Positions 8,920-18,442 of a stretch of 64,000 nucleotides of DNA are shown here, piece after piece. Location: assembly GCF_021341665.1 (NCBI RefSeq), contig NZ_JAJTTH010000008.1, forward strand, positions 124,001 through 188,000, written 5' to 3'. The first letter of the stretch is position 1. Every line of letters begins with the position of its first letter. Made by a program: the position numbers and the translations under genes. The stretch is from Pseudomonas sp. Au-Pse12. Lineage in GTDB: Bacteria; Pseudomonadota; Gammaproteobacteria; Pseudomonadales; Pseudomonadaceae. The notes beneath the pieces were generated by a model. It saw only the letters and a list, made by a program, of their open reading frames with translations, had not been told where the DNA came from and made no database searches.

Positions 8920-9474
8920 TTACGGCAGTGGCGAAAAAGGCGAACGCCCATCGGCGCTCTGCAATTCCATCAGGTATTTGCGGAAAATCTGTCCCAGTAC
9001 CTGGGTCGCGACTTCCAGCTCGTCGCGCTGCATGTGCTCAGCGACTTCGTCCGCGGTGTCCAGGGCCTCTTCGGCGCCATTGACCGCAGCCATCTTCAGC
9101 ACGATGTAGGCCTGAACGTTGTTGGCCGGCACGCCTTCGCCGTGGAAGAACATGGTGCCCAGTTTGAATTGTGCCTGGGCGTGGCCTTGCAAGGAGGCTT
9201 TTTCGAAGTAGCTCAGGGCTTGATTGAAGTCCTGCGGCGCACCTTTGCCTTCGTAGTAGAACTCACCCAACTCGTATTGCGCCTCGGCATCCCCCTCATC
9301 GGCGGCCTTTTGGCAGGCGGCCAGTGCCTCGGCCTGGTCCTGAGCCTGGGGATCGAGGGTGCAGCGACCCAGCGCCGGGATCAACAACGAGTTGCCGCCT
9401 GCTTGTGCATGCGCGAGCAGGGGCTGAAGGAGCAACAGGCAGCCCAGTGTCAGGGCGCGGCCGGTGCGGTTCAT
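8920..9474 (-). CDS. Secreted Sel1-like/TPR repeat protein
   Basis: A 184-residue exported protein. The start at 9474 gives MNRTGRALTLGCLLLLQPLLAHAQA, a clean signal peptide with AxA-type cleavage near residue 24. The mature part contains Sel1-like repeats: DAEAQYELGEFYYEGKGAPQD followed by HAQAQFKLGTMFFHGEGVPAN. Such repeats mediate protein contacts; no enzymatic motif is seen. It lies downstream of hemL on the same strand but about 220 bases away, so it probably has its own promoter. Confidence 0.85.
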   Translation of the reverse strand: MNRTGRALTLGCLLLLQPLLAHAQAGGNSLLIPALGRCTLDPQAQDQAEALAACQKAADEGDAEAQYELGEFYYEGKGAPQDFNQALSYFEKASLQGHAQAQFKLGTMFFHGEGVPANNVQAYIVLKMAAVNGAEEALDTADEVAEHMQRDELEVATQVLGQIFRKYLMELQSADGRSPFSPLP

Positions 9475-9656
9475 GGGAATCGACTTACCTCTGAGGGGCG
9501 CGGGGCCCAGCGTGGGGCCCAATAAGCGCGCATTATGAAATAAGCGGGGCCAACCTTACAAAGTCTTTACTCGTTTTTCTGCTGCATGGGTGCGATATCC
9601 CAAGGAATCTTCAGCTTTTCCAGGTTTCACTGGGGAAAATTCCAGTAAAGACCACA

Positions 9657-9682
9657 GCGGGCGTGATGTTTCGCACACCCGC
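9657..9682 (-). terminator. Hairpin downstream of hemL
   Basis: GCGGGCGTG (9657-9665) pairs with CACACCCGC (9674-9682) with one G-U. On the minus strand it sits directly after the hemL stop codon and is followed by a weak T-rich stretch (GTCTTTACT). Confidence 0.5.
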
Positions 9683-9692
9683 CAGGCAGCGC

Positions 9693-10976
9693 TTACTTCA
9701 AGGCCGCGAATGCACGCTCTGCCGCATCCAGGGTCAGTTGCAGCTCGGCCTCACCGTGGGCGATTGAGGTGAAGCCCGCTTCGAAGGCGCTTGGTGCCAG
9801 GTAGACACCGCCTTCCAGCATCAAGTGGAAGAAGCGCTTGAACAGGTTGGCGTCGCTGGCCATCACGTCGTCGAAGGTGACGATGTCGTCGGCGCCGCTG
9901 AAGTAGAGGCCGAACATGCCGCCCGCCTGGGTGGTGACGAACGGAATGCTCGCCACATCGGCGCGTTGCTGCAAGCCTTCGAGCAGGCGGCTGGTGTAGT
10001 CGCTCAGTTCGGCGTGGAAGCCCGGGCGGCTGATCAGGCGCAGGGTAGTCAGGCCGGCGGCCATGGCCAGCGGGTTACCGGACAGGGTGCCGGCCTGGTA
10101 GACCGGGCCCAGGGGCGCGATGTGCTCCATGATCTTGCGCTTGCCGCCGAAGCAGCCTACTGGCATGCCGCCACCGATGATCTTGCCAAAGGTCGACAGG
10201 TCCGGTGTCACGCCGTAATGGGCCTGGGCGCCACCGAGGGCGACGCGGAAACCGGTCATCACTTCGTCGAAAATCAGCACCACGCCGTGCTGGTCGCAGA
10301 GGCGACGCAGGCCTTCGAGGAAGCCCGGTGCCGGTGGCACACAGTTCATGTTGCCGGCCACCGGCTCGACGATGATGCAGGCCACTTCCTGGCCGACTTC
10401 GGCGAGCATCTTTTCCACGGCGGCAATGTCGTTGAACGGCAAGGTCAGGGTGTGCTTGGCGAAGGCTGCAGGCACCCCGGCGGAGCTCGGCACGCCCTGG
10501 GTCAGGGCGCCGGAGCCGGCCTTGACCAGCAAGCTGTCGGAGTGGCCGTGGTAGCAGCCTTCGAATTTGATGATGCTGTCGCGCCCGGTGAAACCACGGG
10601 CCAGGCGGATGGCGCTCATGGTGGCTTCGGTGCCGGAACTGACCATGCGTACCATTTCCATGGACGGCACGATGGAGCACACGAGATCCGCCATTTCGGT
10701 TTCCATGGCGGTCGGTGCGCCATAGGACAGGCCGTGCTCCAGTTGTTTGCGCACGGCGTCCAGTACGTCCGGATGGCTGTGGCCGAGGATCATCGGGCCC
10801 CAGGAGCCGACATAGTCGACATAGCGCTTGTCGTCTTCGTCGGTAACGTAGGCGCCTTCTGCGTGCTTGAAGAACAGCGGGGTGCCGCCCACGCTCTTGA
10901 AGGCGCGCACTGGCGAGTTGACGCCGCCAGGGATGTGTTTCTGGGCGTTGGCAAACAGTGTTTCGGAACGAGACAT
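9693..10976 (-). CDS. hemL: Glutamate-1-semialdehyde 2,1-aminomutase
   Basis: PLP enzyme converting glutamate-1-semialdehyde to 5-aminolevulinate, the last step of the C5 route to haem. The 427-residue length is typical. Landmarks are NSPVRAFKSVGGTP near the N-terminus, MVSSGTEATMSAIRLARGFTGR, the FDEVMTGFR aspartate that contacts the PLP pyridine, and STFGKIIGGGMPVG with the Schiff-base lysine. It is placed 18 bases downstream of thiE on the same strand, so co-transcription with thiE is likely. Confidence 0.98.
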   Translation of the reverse strand: MSRSETLFANAQKHIPGGVNSPVRAFKSVGGTPLFFKHAEGAYVTDEDDKRYVDYVGSWGPMILGHSHPDVLDAVRKQLEHGLSYGAPTAMETEMADLVCSIVPSMEMVRMVSSGTEATMSAIRLARGFTGRDSIIKFEGCYHGHSDSLLVKAGSGALTQGVPSSAGVPAAFAKHTLTLPFNDIAAVEKMLAEVGQEVACIIVEPVAGNMNCVPPAPGFLEGLRRLCDQHGVVLIFDEVMTGFRVALGGAQAHYGVTPDLSTFGKIIGGGMPVGCFGGKRKIMEHIAPLGPVYQAGTLSGNPLAMAAGLTTLRLISRPGFHAELSDYTSRLLEGLQQRADVASIPFVTTQAGGMFGLYFSGADDIVTFDDVMASDANLFKRFFHLMLEGGVYLAPSAFEAGFTSIAHGEAELQLTLDAAERAFAALK

Positions 10977-10994
10977 GATCGGGCTCTCAAAAAA

Positions 10995-11618
10995 TCAGCT
11001 GTTGAATAGGGCGTTGAAGGCGCGGGCGCGACGGGTCACTTCGTCGGCGCTATCGGCGCCGAACAGGCCATGGACCACCGCCAGCAGGTCGGCGCCGTGG
11101 TGCACCAGCGGCGCAGCGTTATCCAGGGTGATGCCGCCGATCACGCAGATCGGCAGGTGCAGGCTGGCCCGGGCCTGATCCAGCAACTCCAGGCTGGCCG
11201 TGGGCGCGCCGGGTTTGGTGGTGGAATTGAAAAAGCGACCGAAAGCGACATAGCTGGCGCCTTCCTTCGCGGCTTGCTCGGCCAGCGACAATTGGTCGTG
11301 GCAGGTGGAACCGATGATCGCCTGGCGACCCAGCAGGGCCCGGGCCGGCGTCAATGGGCCGTCGGTCTGGCCCAGGTGCACGCCGGCACCGATGCGCGCG
11401 GCCAGTTCGGCGTCATCGTTGATGATCAAACGGGTCTTGTAGCGCTCGCACAGGGCCAGCAGGGTTTCGGCTTCCCGCAGGCGGCGGGCCTGATCGTCGC
11501 TTTTGTCACGGTACTGCAACAGCGTGACACCGCCTTCCAGCGCTGCCTCCACATACTTCAGAAACTTGCCGGCCAACAGCTGGCTGTCGGTGATGGCGTA
11601 CAGACCACGTAGTTTCAT
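10995..11618 (-). CDS. thiE: Thiamine-phosphate synthase
   Basis: Couples HMP pyrophosphate with the thiazole phosphate to give thiamin monophosphate. The 207-residue TIM barrel shows GGVTLLQYRDK, LIINDDAELA (pyrophosphate/metal site), GVHLGQTD and VAFGRFFNSTTK. It is preceded by thiD (18-base gap) and followed by hemL, the order found across Pseudomonas. I found no TPP riboswitch ahead of thiD. Confidence 0.97.
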   Translation of the reverse strand: MKLRGLYAITDSQLLAGKFLKYVEAALEGGVTLLQYRDKSDDQARRLREAETLLALCERYKTRLIINDDAELAARIGAGVHLGQTDGPLTPARALLGRQAIIGSTCHDQLSLAEQAAKEGASYVAFGRFFNSTTKPGAPTASLELLDQARASLHLPICVIGGITLDNAAPLVHHGADLLAVVHGLFGADSADEVTRRARAFNALFNS

Positions 11619-11636
11619 TGAGCAGGCCTCATGACA

Positions 11637-12434
11637 TTACGAGCAGAAATCCAGCGGCAGGCGTCGCGGAACGAACTGGCCGCGGCCAAGCTGCTCGGCA
11701 TCGCGCAGGGTGCGCCAGGTGTAATCCAGGGCAGATTTCACCGCACTGGCCAGGTGTTCACCTTGGGCCAGGCGGCCAGCCAGGGCACTGGCCAGGGTGC
11801 AGCCGGAGCCGTGGTAGCTGCCCGGCAGGCGCTGGCAGGTATAGGTTTCGCGCAGGCCGTCACGGCTGTACAGGCGATTGTGCACTTCATGTTCATCGCC
11901 GTGGCCGCCGGTAATCAGCAGGTGCTTGACGAAGGGCAGGAGTTTTTCGGCGCATTGGTCGGCGCTGCCTTCAGGCAGTTCCGCGAGAATTCGGGCTTCG
12001 GGAAGGTTGGGGGTGGCAATGGTTGCCAGGGGCAGGAGGCGTTCGCGCATGGCATAGCCGACTTCATCCTTGCCCAGCCGGCCACCGCCGCCGGCGCGCA
12101 GCACCGGGTCGCAGACCAGTGGCAGGTGCGGGTGGGCCTGGAGCAGTTCGACCACGGTGTCGACCATTTCCAGGGAACCGAGCATGCCCAGCTTGACCGC
12201 GGCGACCGTGGAATCGTTGAGCACGGCGTTGGCCTGGGCCAATACCCACTCGCGATCCAGGACGCGGAAGTCGCTGACGTTGACCGTGTCCTGCACGGTC
12301 AGCGCGGTGACAGCCGGAGCTGCATGACAACCCTGAGCCAGCAGGGCTTCGATATCTGCCTGCAAGCCGGCGCCACCACTGGGGTCGTGGCCGGAGAGAC
12401 AGAGGACAACGGGGCGAGAGCTGTAGATATTCAT
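11637..12434 (-). CDS. thiD: Hydroxymethylpyrimidine/phosphomethylpyrimidine kinase
   Basis: Phosphorylates HMP and HMP-P in thiamin biosynthesis and salvage. The 265-residue ribokinase-fold protein starts MNIYSSRPVVLCLSGHDPSGGAGLQAD, the signature of the family, and has the later anion-hole motif GSYHGSGCTLASALA. The ATG at 12434 is favoured over an upstream in-frame codon. It is the first gene of the probable thiD-thiE-hemL transcript. Confidence 0.96.
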   Translation of the reverse strand: MNIYSSRPVVLCLSGHDPSGGAGLQADIEALLAQGCHAAPAVTALTVQDTVNVSDFRVLDREWVLAQANAVLNDSTVAAVKLGMLGSLEMVDTVVELLQAHPHLPLVCDPVLRAGGGGRLGKDEVGYAMRERLLPLATIATPNLPEARILAELPEGSADQCAEKLLPFVKHLLITGGHGDEHEVHNRLYSRDGLRETYTCQRLPGSYHGSGCTLASALAGRLAQGEHLASAVKSALDYTWRTLRDAEQLGRGQFVPRRLPLDFCS

Positions 12435-12724
12435 GGGCGGCGAGCTTACCACCAAACGTTTTTTTTCGCGGCGCCCGGCGTGCAAGTGGGGGCTGGCTCT
12501 GCCTTGGCCAGCCAACTTGACCGAAGCAACAGCTCTAGCACGCTGGATTGCGCTGAAAGGCCCGTTCTAGAGCCTTTAGACTAAATTTTTCAATGGTGCT
12601 CAATGGCCATCAGCGGCTATGCTAGAGTGGATTCAAATCAATAACAGGTCATGCCGGTTTTGCGTCTGCTCAAGGGAAATGGGGGACTTCTTGACACCAC
12701 CGGACAAGCCACGCTGGGGCTTTA
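12435..12724. other. Divergent intergenic region thiD / ladS
   Basis: A 290-base gap. It contains a T8 run near 12461-12468, a REP-like hairpin (GGCTGGC ... GGCCAGCC, about 12490-12512) and an AT-richer stretch (12570-12650) with TATGCTAGAGT about 100 bases ahead of ladS, a candidate -10 region. No TPP riboswitch motif or operator was recognised. Confidence 0.4.
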
Positions 12725-15091
12725 ATGCGCTATTTGCTGATGTTGCTGTTGAGCTTGCCGATGCTGGCTGGCGCCGCCGAGTTCGACGAGTTCACTCAAC
12801 GCCTGCCCTTGGGCCGGGTGATGCAAGTACTCGAAGACGTGGGCGGGGAGGCGACAATCGCCGATGTCAGTGCGCAACCTTTGGCCGAGCAGTTCAAACC
12901 CCACGATAAAGACACCTTGAATGCCGGTTATTCGCGCTCGGCATTCTGGCTGAAAATTGACCTCGACTACCGCCCGGCCAACCCGCACGCGCAACGCAGC
13001 TGGTTGCTGGAACTGGCTTATCCGCCCCTGGACCACCTCGAGTTGTACGTCCCCGATGAAGCCGGCGGCTATCGCCTGGCGGGTCGTACCGGCGATGCCT
13101 TGCCTTTCGACAGCCGAGAGGTGCGGCAGAACAACTACCTGTTCAATCTGAATTTTTCGCCCCAGGAGCACAAGACCGTCTATCTGCGCCTGGCCAGCGA
13201 AGGCTCAATCCAGGCGCCAGTGAGCCTGTGGTCCAGCACCGCCTATCTTGAAGCCCAGCCGCTGCGCTTGTACGTCCTTGGGTTGATCTACGGGGTGCTG
13301 CTGGGGATGCTGGTGTACAACCTGTTCATCTACCTCAGCGTGCGCGACACCAGCTACCTCTACTACATCTTCTATATTGCCTCCTTCGGCCTCTATCAGT
13401 TGTCGGTCAACGGCGCTGCGGTGGAGTACTTCTGGCCCAACAGCCCTTGGTGGGCCAATGCCGCGACGCCCTTCTTCATCGGTTCGGCCGGGCTGTTCGG
13501 CAGCCAGTTCGCCCGTAGCTTCCTGCAGACCTCGCGTCACAGCCCCTGGGTCGATCGCATACTGCTGGCCTTGATGGCATTCGGGGCCTTGGTCATGGCA
13601 CTTTCGCTGATGACCAGCTACGCCCTGGCATTGCGCCTGGCCACCACCCTGGCGCTGCTGTTCACCGTGGTGATCTACGTGGCCGGTATCGTCGCCTGGT
13701 GCCGCGGCTTGCGTGTGGCGCGCTACTTCATCATCGCCTGGTCGGCCTTTTTGTTCGGCGGCGTGGTCAACACCTTGATGGTGCTGGGTTACCTGCCGAA
13801 CGTGTTCCTGACCATGTACGCCAGCCAGATAGGCTCGGCGATCGAAGTAGCCTTGCTTTCCCTGGCCCTGGCCGACCGCATCAACTCGATGCGTGAACAG
13901 CAGGCGCAGACACTGCTGGAGGCCGGGCAGAAGCTTGAAGTGCTGAACCAGCAGTTGGCCCACAGCAACCGGCTCAAGGATGAGTTCCTGGCCACCTTGA
14001 CTCACGAGCTGCGGACCCCGATGAACGGTGTTATCGGTTCCCTGGAGCTGATGCAGACGCTGGAGCTGGACCCGGAGCTGGAGCAATACCAGCAGACGGC
14101 CGCCGGCTCGGCCCGAGACATGATGCGCATGGTCAACGGCATTCTCACCCTGACCGAGTTGCAGGCCGGCAAGCTCAGCGCCCAGCGCCAGCCCTTCAGC
14201 CTGCGCTCCCTGCTGACGGCATTGCAGACGCAGTACGGCGCCAGTGCGGCAGCCAAGTCGCTGGCCTTTCAGATCGACCTGGGCCCCGGCCTGCCCGAAC
14301 GCTTGCAGGGCGACCGCTGCAAACTCAGCCATTGCCTGGAGTGCCTGCTGGACAATGCCATCAAGTTCACGCCCTCGGGCAGCGTGATGCTGCGAGTGCA
14401 GGCCCGTTCCGCTCCGGCGCAGCGGGTCAGCCTGAGCTTCGAGGTGATCGACAGCGGCATTGGTTTCGTCAATCTGGACGATGCGACCCTGTATCAGCGT
14501 TTCTTCCAGCTCGATGGTTCCATGACTCGCGAATATGGCGGGCTGGGGATAGGCCTGGCGATCTGTCGGCAACTGGTGGAATTGCTGGGCGGGCACTTGA
14601 CTCATGAGTCGACGCCAGGCCGAGGCAGCTGCTTCCGCTTGCAGGTGGAGTTCGATGCCCAGGAGCCGGTTCTGCGCTCGCCAGTGGCGGTCTCGCAGCG
14701 TGCGCCGCAAGACTGCACCGTGCTGCTGATGGATGACAACGACGTCAATCAATTGGTGGTGCGCGGCATGCTGCTCAAGTTGGGCTACCAGGTACGCACT
14801 GCTGGCAGCCCCACGGATGCCCTGCAATTGCTGGGGCGTGAGCTGGTCAGTGCGGTACTGATCGATGGCGAGATGTCGATGGCGCAGTTGGGAGCGTTCC
14901 GTCTGCAGGCGCAAGCGCTGCCCGGTTATTCCCAATTGCCGATCCTGCTGGCCTGCGTGCCCGGTAAAGAGGGATGCCCGGCGGGAGCAGGCTCCGACTA
15001 CCTCGCAAAACCGGTGAAATTCGAGGCGTTGCAAGCGGCGTTGTCGAGGTGTGTTCTTTCTGTGGAACAAGGCGAAAGCGCCGATATTTAG
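12725..15091 (+). CDS. ladS: Hybrid sensor histidine kinase LadS
   Basis: A 788-residue inner-membrane hybrid kinase. A signal-type helix (residues 1-17) is followed by a periplasmic 7TMR-DISMED2 sensor domain (about 30-180), a seven-helix 7TMR-DISM membrane block (about 185-390), a coiled linker, HisKA with H427 in THELRTPMNG, a HATPase (DNAIKFTPSG, GLGIGLAICRQL) and a C-terminal receiver with acidic pair DD, phospho-acceptor D714 in VLIDGEMS and the conserved lysine in YLAKPVKF. Domain order, length and position next to thiD match P. aeruginosa LadS. That protein feeds phosphate into GacS/GacA and promotes biofilm over acute virulence. All phosphorelay residues look intact. Confidence 0.93.
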   Translation: MRYLLMLLLSLPMLAGAAEFDEFTQRLPLGRVMQVLEDVGGEATIADVSAQPLAEQFKPHDKDTLNAGYSRSAFWLKIDLDYRPANPHAQRSWLLELAYPPLDHLELYVPDEAGGYRLAGRTGDALPFDSREVRQNNYLFNLNFSPQEHKTVYLRLASEGSIQAPVSLWSSTAYLEAQPLRLYVLGLIYGVLLGMLVYNLFIYLSVRDTSYLYYIFYIASFGLYQLSVNGAAVEYFWPNSPWWANAATPFFIGSAGLFGSQFARSFLQTSRHSPWVDRILLALMAFGALVMALSLMTSYALALRLATTLALLFTVVIYVAGIVAWCRGLRVARYFIIAWSAFLFGGVVNTLMVLGYLPNVFLTMYASQIGSAIEVALLSLALADRINSMREQQAQTLLEAGQKLEVLNQQLAHSNRLKDEFLATLTHELRTPMNGVIGSLELMQTLELDPELEQYQQTAAGSARDMMRMVNGILTLTELQAGKLSAQRQPFSLRSLLTALQTQYGASAAAKSLAFQIDLGPGLPERLQGDRCKLSHCLECLLDNAIKFTPSGSVMLRVQARSAPAQRVSLSFEVIDSGIGFVNLDDATLYQRFFQLDGSMTREYGGLGIGLAICRQLVELLGGHLTHESTPGRGSCFRLQVEFDAQEPVLRSPVAVSQRAPQDCTVLLMDDNDVNQLVVRGMLLKLGYQVRTAGSPTDALQLLGRELVSAVLIDGEMSMAQLGAFRLQAQALPGYSQLPILLACVPGKEGCPAGAGSDYLAKPVKFEALQAALSRCVLSVEQGESADI

Positions 15092-15165
15092 GCGGGTATG
15101 CCACTTTGTTCGGGGTGGGGGCGGTGCTTAACTGGGGCCTTGGCACACCCTGAAGGAGCCCCGCG

Positions 15166-16818
15166 ATGAACCTCCACCAGTTCGCTGAAACCCACGAAGT
15201 CACCAATCAGCCGCCAGCTCTGGACGGCGCCAACCTCTACCGGATCGACCTGCCACTGCAGCAATGGATGCGCCGCTTCGAGGCCGGCTGGGCTGAGTCG
15301 CGGGTCGATGCCTATGGCGCGCTGGCCGGTGGCCCGTTGATGGAAGCGGGGTTCCTGGCCAATCAGAACAAGCCGGTGTTTGCCAGCCACGACCGCTTTG
15401 GTCACCGGATCGACCTGGTGGAATTCCACCCCGCCTATCACCAGCTGATGCGTGCGGCGATCGAGGCCGGGTTGACCTCGCTGCCCTGGACCGACCCGCA
15501 GGCGGGGGCGCATGTCGCCCGTGCCGCCATGACCTATCTGCACAGCCAGGCCGAGGCCGGCAGCGGCTGCCCGCTGACCATGACCTTCGCCTGCGTGCCG
15601 GCGTTGAAACTGCAGCCGGACATCGCCGAGCAGTGGTTGCCGAAGATCCTCGCCACCGAGTACGACCCGCGTAATGTCGGCATGCAGCACAAGGCCGGGC
15701 TGACCATCGGCATGGCGATGACCGAAAAACAGGGCGGTACCGATGTCCGCGCCAACACCACCCGGGCGTATCCGGTGGGCGCTGGCGGCCCCGGGCAGGC
15801 GTATGAACTGGTGGGGCACAAGTGGTTCTGTTCCGCGCCGATGTGCGATGCCTTCCTGACCCTGGCCCAGACCGACAAGGGCCTGACCTGTTTCCTCCTG
15901 CCCCGTCACCGCCCCGATGACACGCGCAATCAGTTTTATATCCAGCGGTTGAAGAACAAGCTCGGCAACCTCTCCAACGCTTCCAGCGAAGTGGAATTTC
16001 GCGGCGCCCTGGCCTGGATGATCGGCGAGGAAGGGCGCGGCGTACCGACCATCATCGAGATGGTGGCCATGACCCGCTTCGACTGCATGGTCGGCTCCAG
16101 TTCCCTGATGCGCCAGGCGCTGACCCAGGCCAGTCATCACTGCACGCATCGGACTGTAGGCGGTCGGGTGCTCAGCGAGCAGCCGCTGATGCAGAACGTG
16201 CTGGCCGACCTGGCCCTGGAAAGCGAAGCTGCCCTGGCCCTGAGCATGCGCATGGGGCGAGCCCTGGATCATCAGGACGATGCCCAGGAGGCGAAGTTCT
16301 CGCGGCTGGTGACGGCGGTGGGCAAGTACTGGATCTGCAAGCGGGCCCCGGCCATGATCAACGAGGCCGCCGAGTGCATGGGCGGTGCCGGCTACGTTGA
16401 AGACAGCATCCTGCCGCGGCTGTACCGCGAGGCTCCGGTGAACTCCACCTGGGAAGGTTCCGGCAACGTGCAATGCCTGGATGTGCTGCGTGCCTTGTCG
16501 AAAGAGCCGGGCGTGCTGGATGCCTTGTTCGCCGAGCTGGGCGATGGCCATGGCGACAAGCGCCTGGCGGCCCATATCGCCGGGTTGAAGGAGAGCTTCA
16601 AGGACTCCGCCGACATTCAATACCGTGCCCGTCAATTGACCGAGGACGTTGCCCTGGGCCTGCAGGCCAAGCTGTTGCTGGAAGCCGGCAACCAGGTGGT
16701 CAGCGATGCCTTCATCGCCAGCCGCCTGGGCGGCCAGGGGGGGCGGGTCTATGGCACCTTGCCGCGAGGCCTGGATGTAGCGGCCATTGTCGCCCGCTCC
16801 ACCCCTCAAGGCTTCTGA
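15166..16818 (+). CDS. Acyl-CoA dehydrogenase, AidB-like
   Basis: A 550-residue FAD-dependent acyl-CoA dehydrogenase family member, longer than ordinary family members because of AidB-type N- and C-terminal extensions. Visible motifs are GMAMTEKQGGTDVRANTT, HKWFCSAPMCDAFL, AAECMGGAGYVEDS and the C-terminal STWEGSGNVQCLDVLRAL. E. coli AidB is induced by alkylation damage and binds DNA; its in vivo substrate is uncertain, so only the family is firm here. A clear AAGGAG precedes the ATG. The gene follows ladS by about 75 bases but probably has independent expression. Confidence 0.9.
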   Translation: MNLHQFAETHEVTNQPPALDGANLYRIDLPLQQWMRRFEAGWAESRVDAYGALAGGPLMEAGFLANQNKPVFASHDRFGHRIDLVEFHPAYHQLMRAAIEAGLTSLPWTDPQAGAHVARAAMTYLHSQAEAGSGCPLTMTFACVPALKLQPDIAEQWLPKILATEYDPRNVGMQHKAGLTIGMAMTEKQGGTDVRANTTRAYPVGAGGPGQAYELVGHKWFCSAPMCDAFLTLAQTDKGLTCFLLPRHRPDDTRNQFYIQRLKNKLGNLSNASSEVEFRGALAWMIGEEGRGVPTIIEMVAMTRFDCMVGSSSLMRQALTQASHHCTHRTVGGRVLSEQPLMQNVLADLALESEAALALSMRMGRALDHQDDAQEAKFSRLVTAVGKYWICKRAPAMINEAAECMGGAGYVEDSILPRLYREAPVNSTWEGSGNVQCLDVLRALSKEPGVLDALFAELGDGHGDKRLAAHIAGLKESFKDSADIQYRARQLTEDVALGLQAKLLLEAGNQVVSDAFIASRLGGQGGRVYGTLPRGLDVAAIVARSTPQGF

Positions 16819-16895
16819 CTCGCCTACGGCGATTGCGCTGTTCCCGTGGGACGGTGTTGCAGGCAAGATGAGCGTCTGCAAGTTCAGAACACAGG

Positions 16896-18368
16896 ATGCT
16901 TATCGTGACCGAAGCTTTTATTGTCGTTCAAACCGCCGAGCAAGCCGTGGACCGGCTTGCTGCTCTGCATGAGCGGGCCACCACGGCGCTGAGCCAGGCG
17001 CTCAAGCGCTACCTCAAGGACCGCGTCGAGCCGGATGCCGAGCAACGAGCGCTGTTTCGCTACCCTGAATTGCGTTTGACCTACCAGTGCCACGGCGAAG
17101 TCCCACAGACCACCCGGGCCTATGCCAAGGTTCAGCTGCCGGGCACTTACAGCGTCACCGTCACTCATCCCGCCGCTTTCCGTAACTACCTGCTCGAACA
17201 ACTGGTGCCGTTGATGCACGACTTCACCGTGACGGTGGAAGTGGGCGTCAGTGAGCAGAACATTCCCTATCCCTATGTGGTCGAGCAGGGCGACGAGCTG
17301 GCCGGTTCCGGCGTGACCGCGGCGGCCCTGGCCCGAGTATTCCCCAGCACCGATCTGTCGGCCGCCACCGATGGCATCGCCGACGGTCTCTACGATTGGG
17401 AAAATACCCACCCGCTGCCCCTGGCACTGTTCGATGCCGCGCGGGTGGATTTCTCCCTGCGGCGCCTGGTGCACTACACCGGTAGCGACTGGCGCCATGT
17501 GCAGCCGTGGATCCTGCTGACCAACTACCACCGCTATGTCGACCAGTTCATCGTTCATGGCCTGGAGCAACTGCGCAGTGATCCGCGTTTCGTGCGCATG
17601 GTCCTGCCAGGCAACGTGATCATCGAGAAAAGCATGGACCACGGCGAGGCTTCGGCCATCGCCGCCGGTGTGGTCTGGCACCGTTACCAGATGCCGGCCT
17701 ACCACCTGCAGGCCAGCGATGGTCACGGCGTGACTCTGGTGAACATCGGTGTCGGTCCGTCCAATGCCAAGAACATCACCGATCACCTGGCGGTGCTGCG
17801 CCCGCATTGCTGGCTGATGATCGGTCACTGTGGGGGGCTGCGGCAGTCCCAGACCATTGGCGACTACGTGCTGGCCCACGCCTACATGCGTCGCGACGGC
17901 ATTCTCGACCGTGTGGTGCCGCCGAATATTCCGATTCCGGCCCTGGCCGAAGTCCAGCTGGCGTTGCAGCAGGCAGCGGCCAATGTCACCGGGGAAAAGG
18001 GCGAGCAACTGAAGAAGCGCCTGCGCACCGGCACCGTGCTGACCTATGACGACCGCAACTGGGAGTTGCGTTGGGCCGAGGAGCGTCCGCTGATCAACCT
18101 GTCCCGGGCCGTGGCGGTGGACATGGAGAGCGGCACCATCGCTGCCCAGGGTTATCGCCTGCGAGTGCCGTATGGCACCTTGCTGTGTGTCTCGGACAAA
18201 CCCCTGCACAGTGAAATCAAGCTGCCGGGGGCGGCCAACGCTTTCTACGAGCGTGCGGTCAGCCAGCACTTGAAGATCGGTATCGAGGCGGTGGACCTGA
18301 TGCGCAGCGAGCTCAACTCCCTGCACTCGCGCAAACTGCGCAGCTTCGACGAGCCGCCTTTCCGCTAA
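16896..18368 (+). CDS. amn: AMP nucleosidase
   Basis: Hydrolyses AMP to adenine and ribose 5-phosphate and so adjusts the adenylate pool. The 490-residue product has the AMP-nucleosidase N-terminal domain (to about residue 180, QLPGTYSVTVTHPAAFRNYL) and a nucleoside-phosphorylase-fold C-terminal domain with NIGVGPSNAKNITDHLAVLRP, WLMIGHCGGLRQSQTIGDYVLAHA and AVDMESGTIAAQGYR. The length matches the bacterial enzyme. An alternative GTG nine bases downstream is possible. Confidence 0.96.
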   Translation: MLIVTEAFIVVQTAEQAVDRLAALHERATTALSQALKRYLKDRVEPDAEQRALFRYPELRLTYQCHGEVPQTTRAYAKVQLPGTYSVTVTHPAAFRNYLLEQLVPLMHDFTVTVEVGVSEQNIPYPYVVEQGDELAGSGVTAAALARVFPSTDLSAATDGIADGLYDWENTHPLPLALFDAARVDFSLRRLVHYTGSDWRHVQPWILLTNYHRYVDQFIVHGLEQLRSDPRFVRMVLPGNVIIEKSMDHGEASAIAAGVVWHRYQMPAYHLQASDGHGVTLVNIGVGPSNAKNITDHLAVLRPHCWLMIGHCGGLRQSQTIGDYVLAHAYMRRDGILDRVVPPNIPIPALAEVQLALQQAAANVTGEKGEQLKKRLRTGTVLTYDDRNWELRWAEERPLINLSRAVAVDMESGTIAAQGYRLRVPYGTLLCVSDKPLHSEIKLPGAANAFYERAVSQHLKIGIEAVDLMRSELNSLHSRKLRSFDEPPFR

Positions 18369-18442
18369 GCGTTTAAGCCATGGTCATTTGGCGGTCAGGC
18401 CACTAGCATTGTCGGTCCTGATCGCTGAATGTTCCTGATTCC

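Noticed and set aside
12435..12724. TPP riboswitch ahead of thiD-thiE
   Set aside because: No thi-box motif was found on the minus strand in the leader region.
13205..15070. Long minus-strand open frame opposite ladS (621 codons)
   Set aside because: High-GC sequence leaves antisense frames open; the product is Gln/His/Arg-rich with no domain, whereas the plus-strand product is a complete hybrid kinase.
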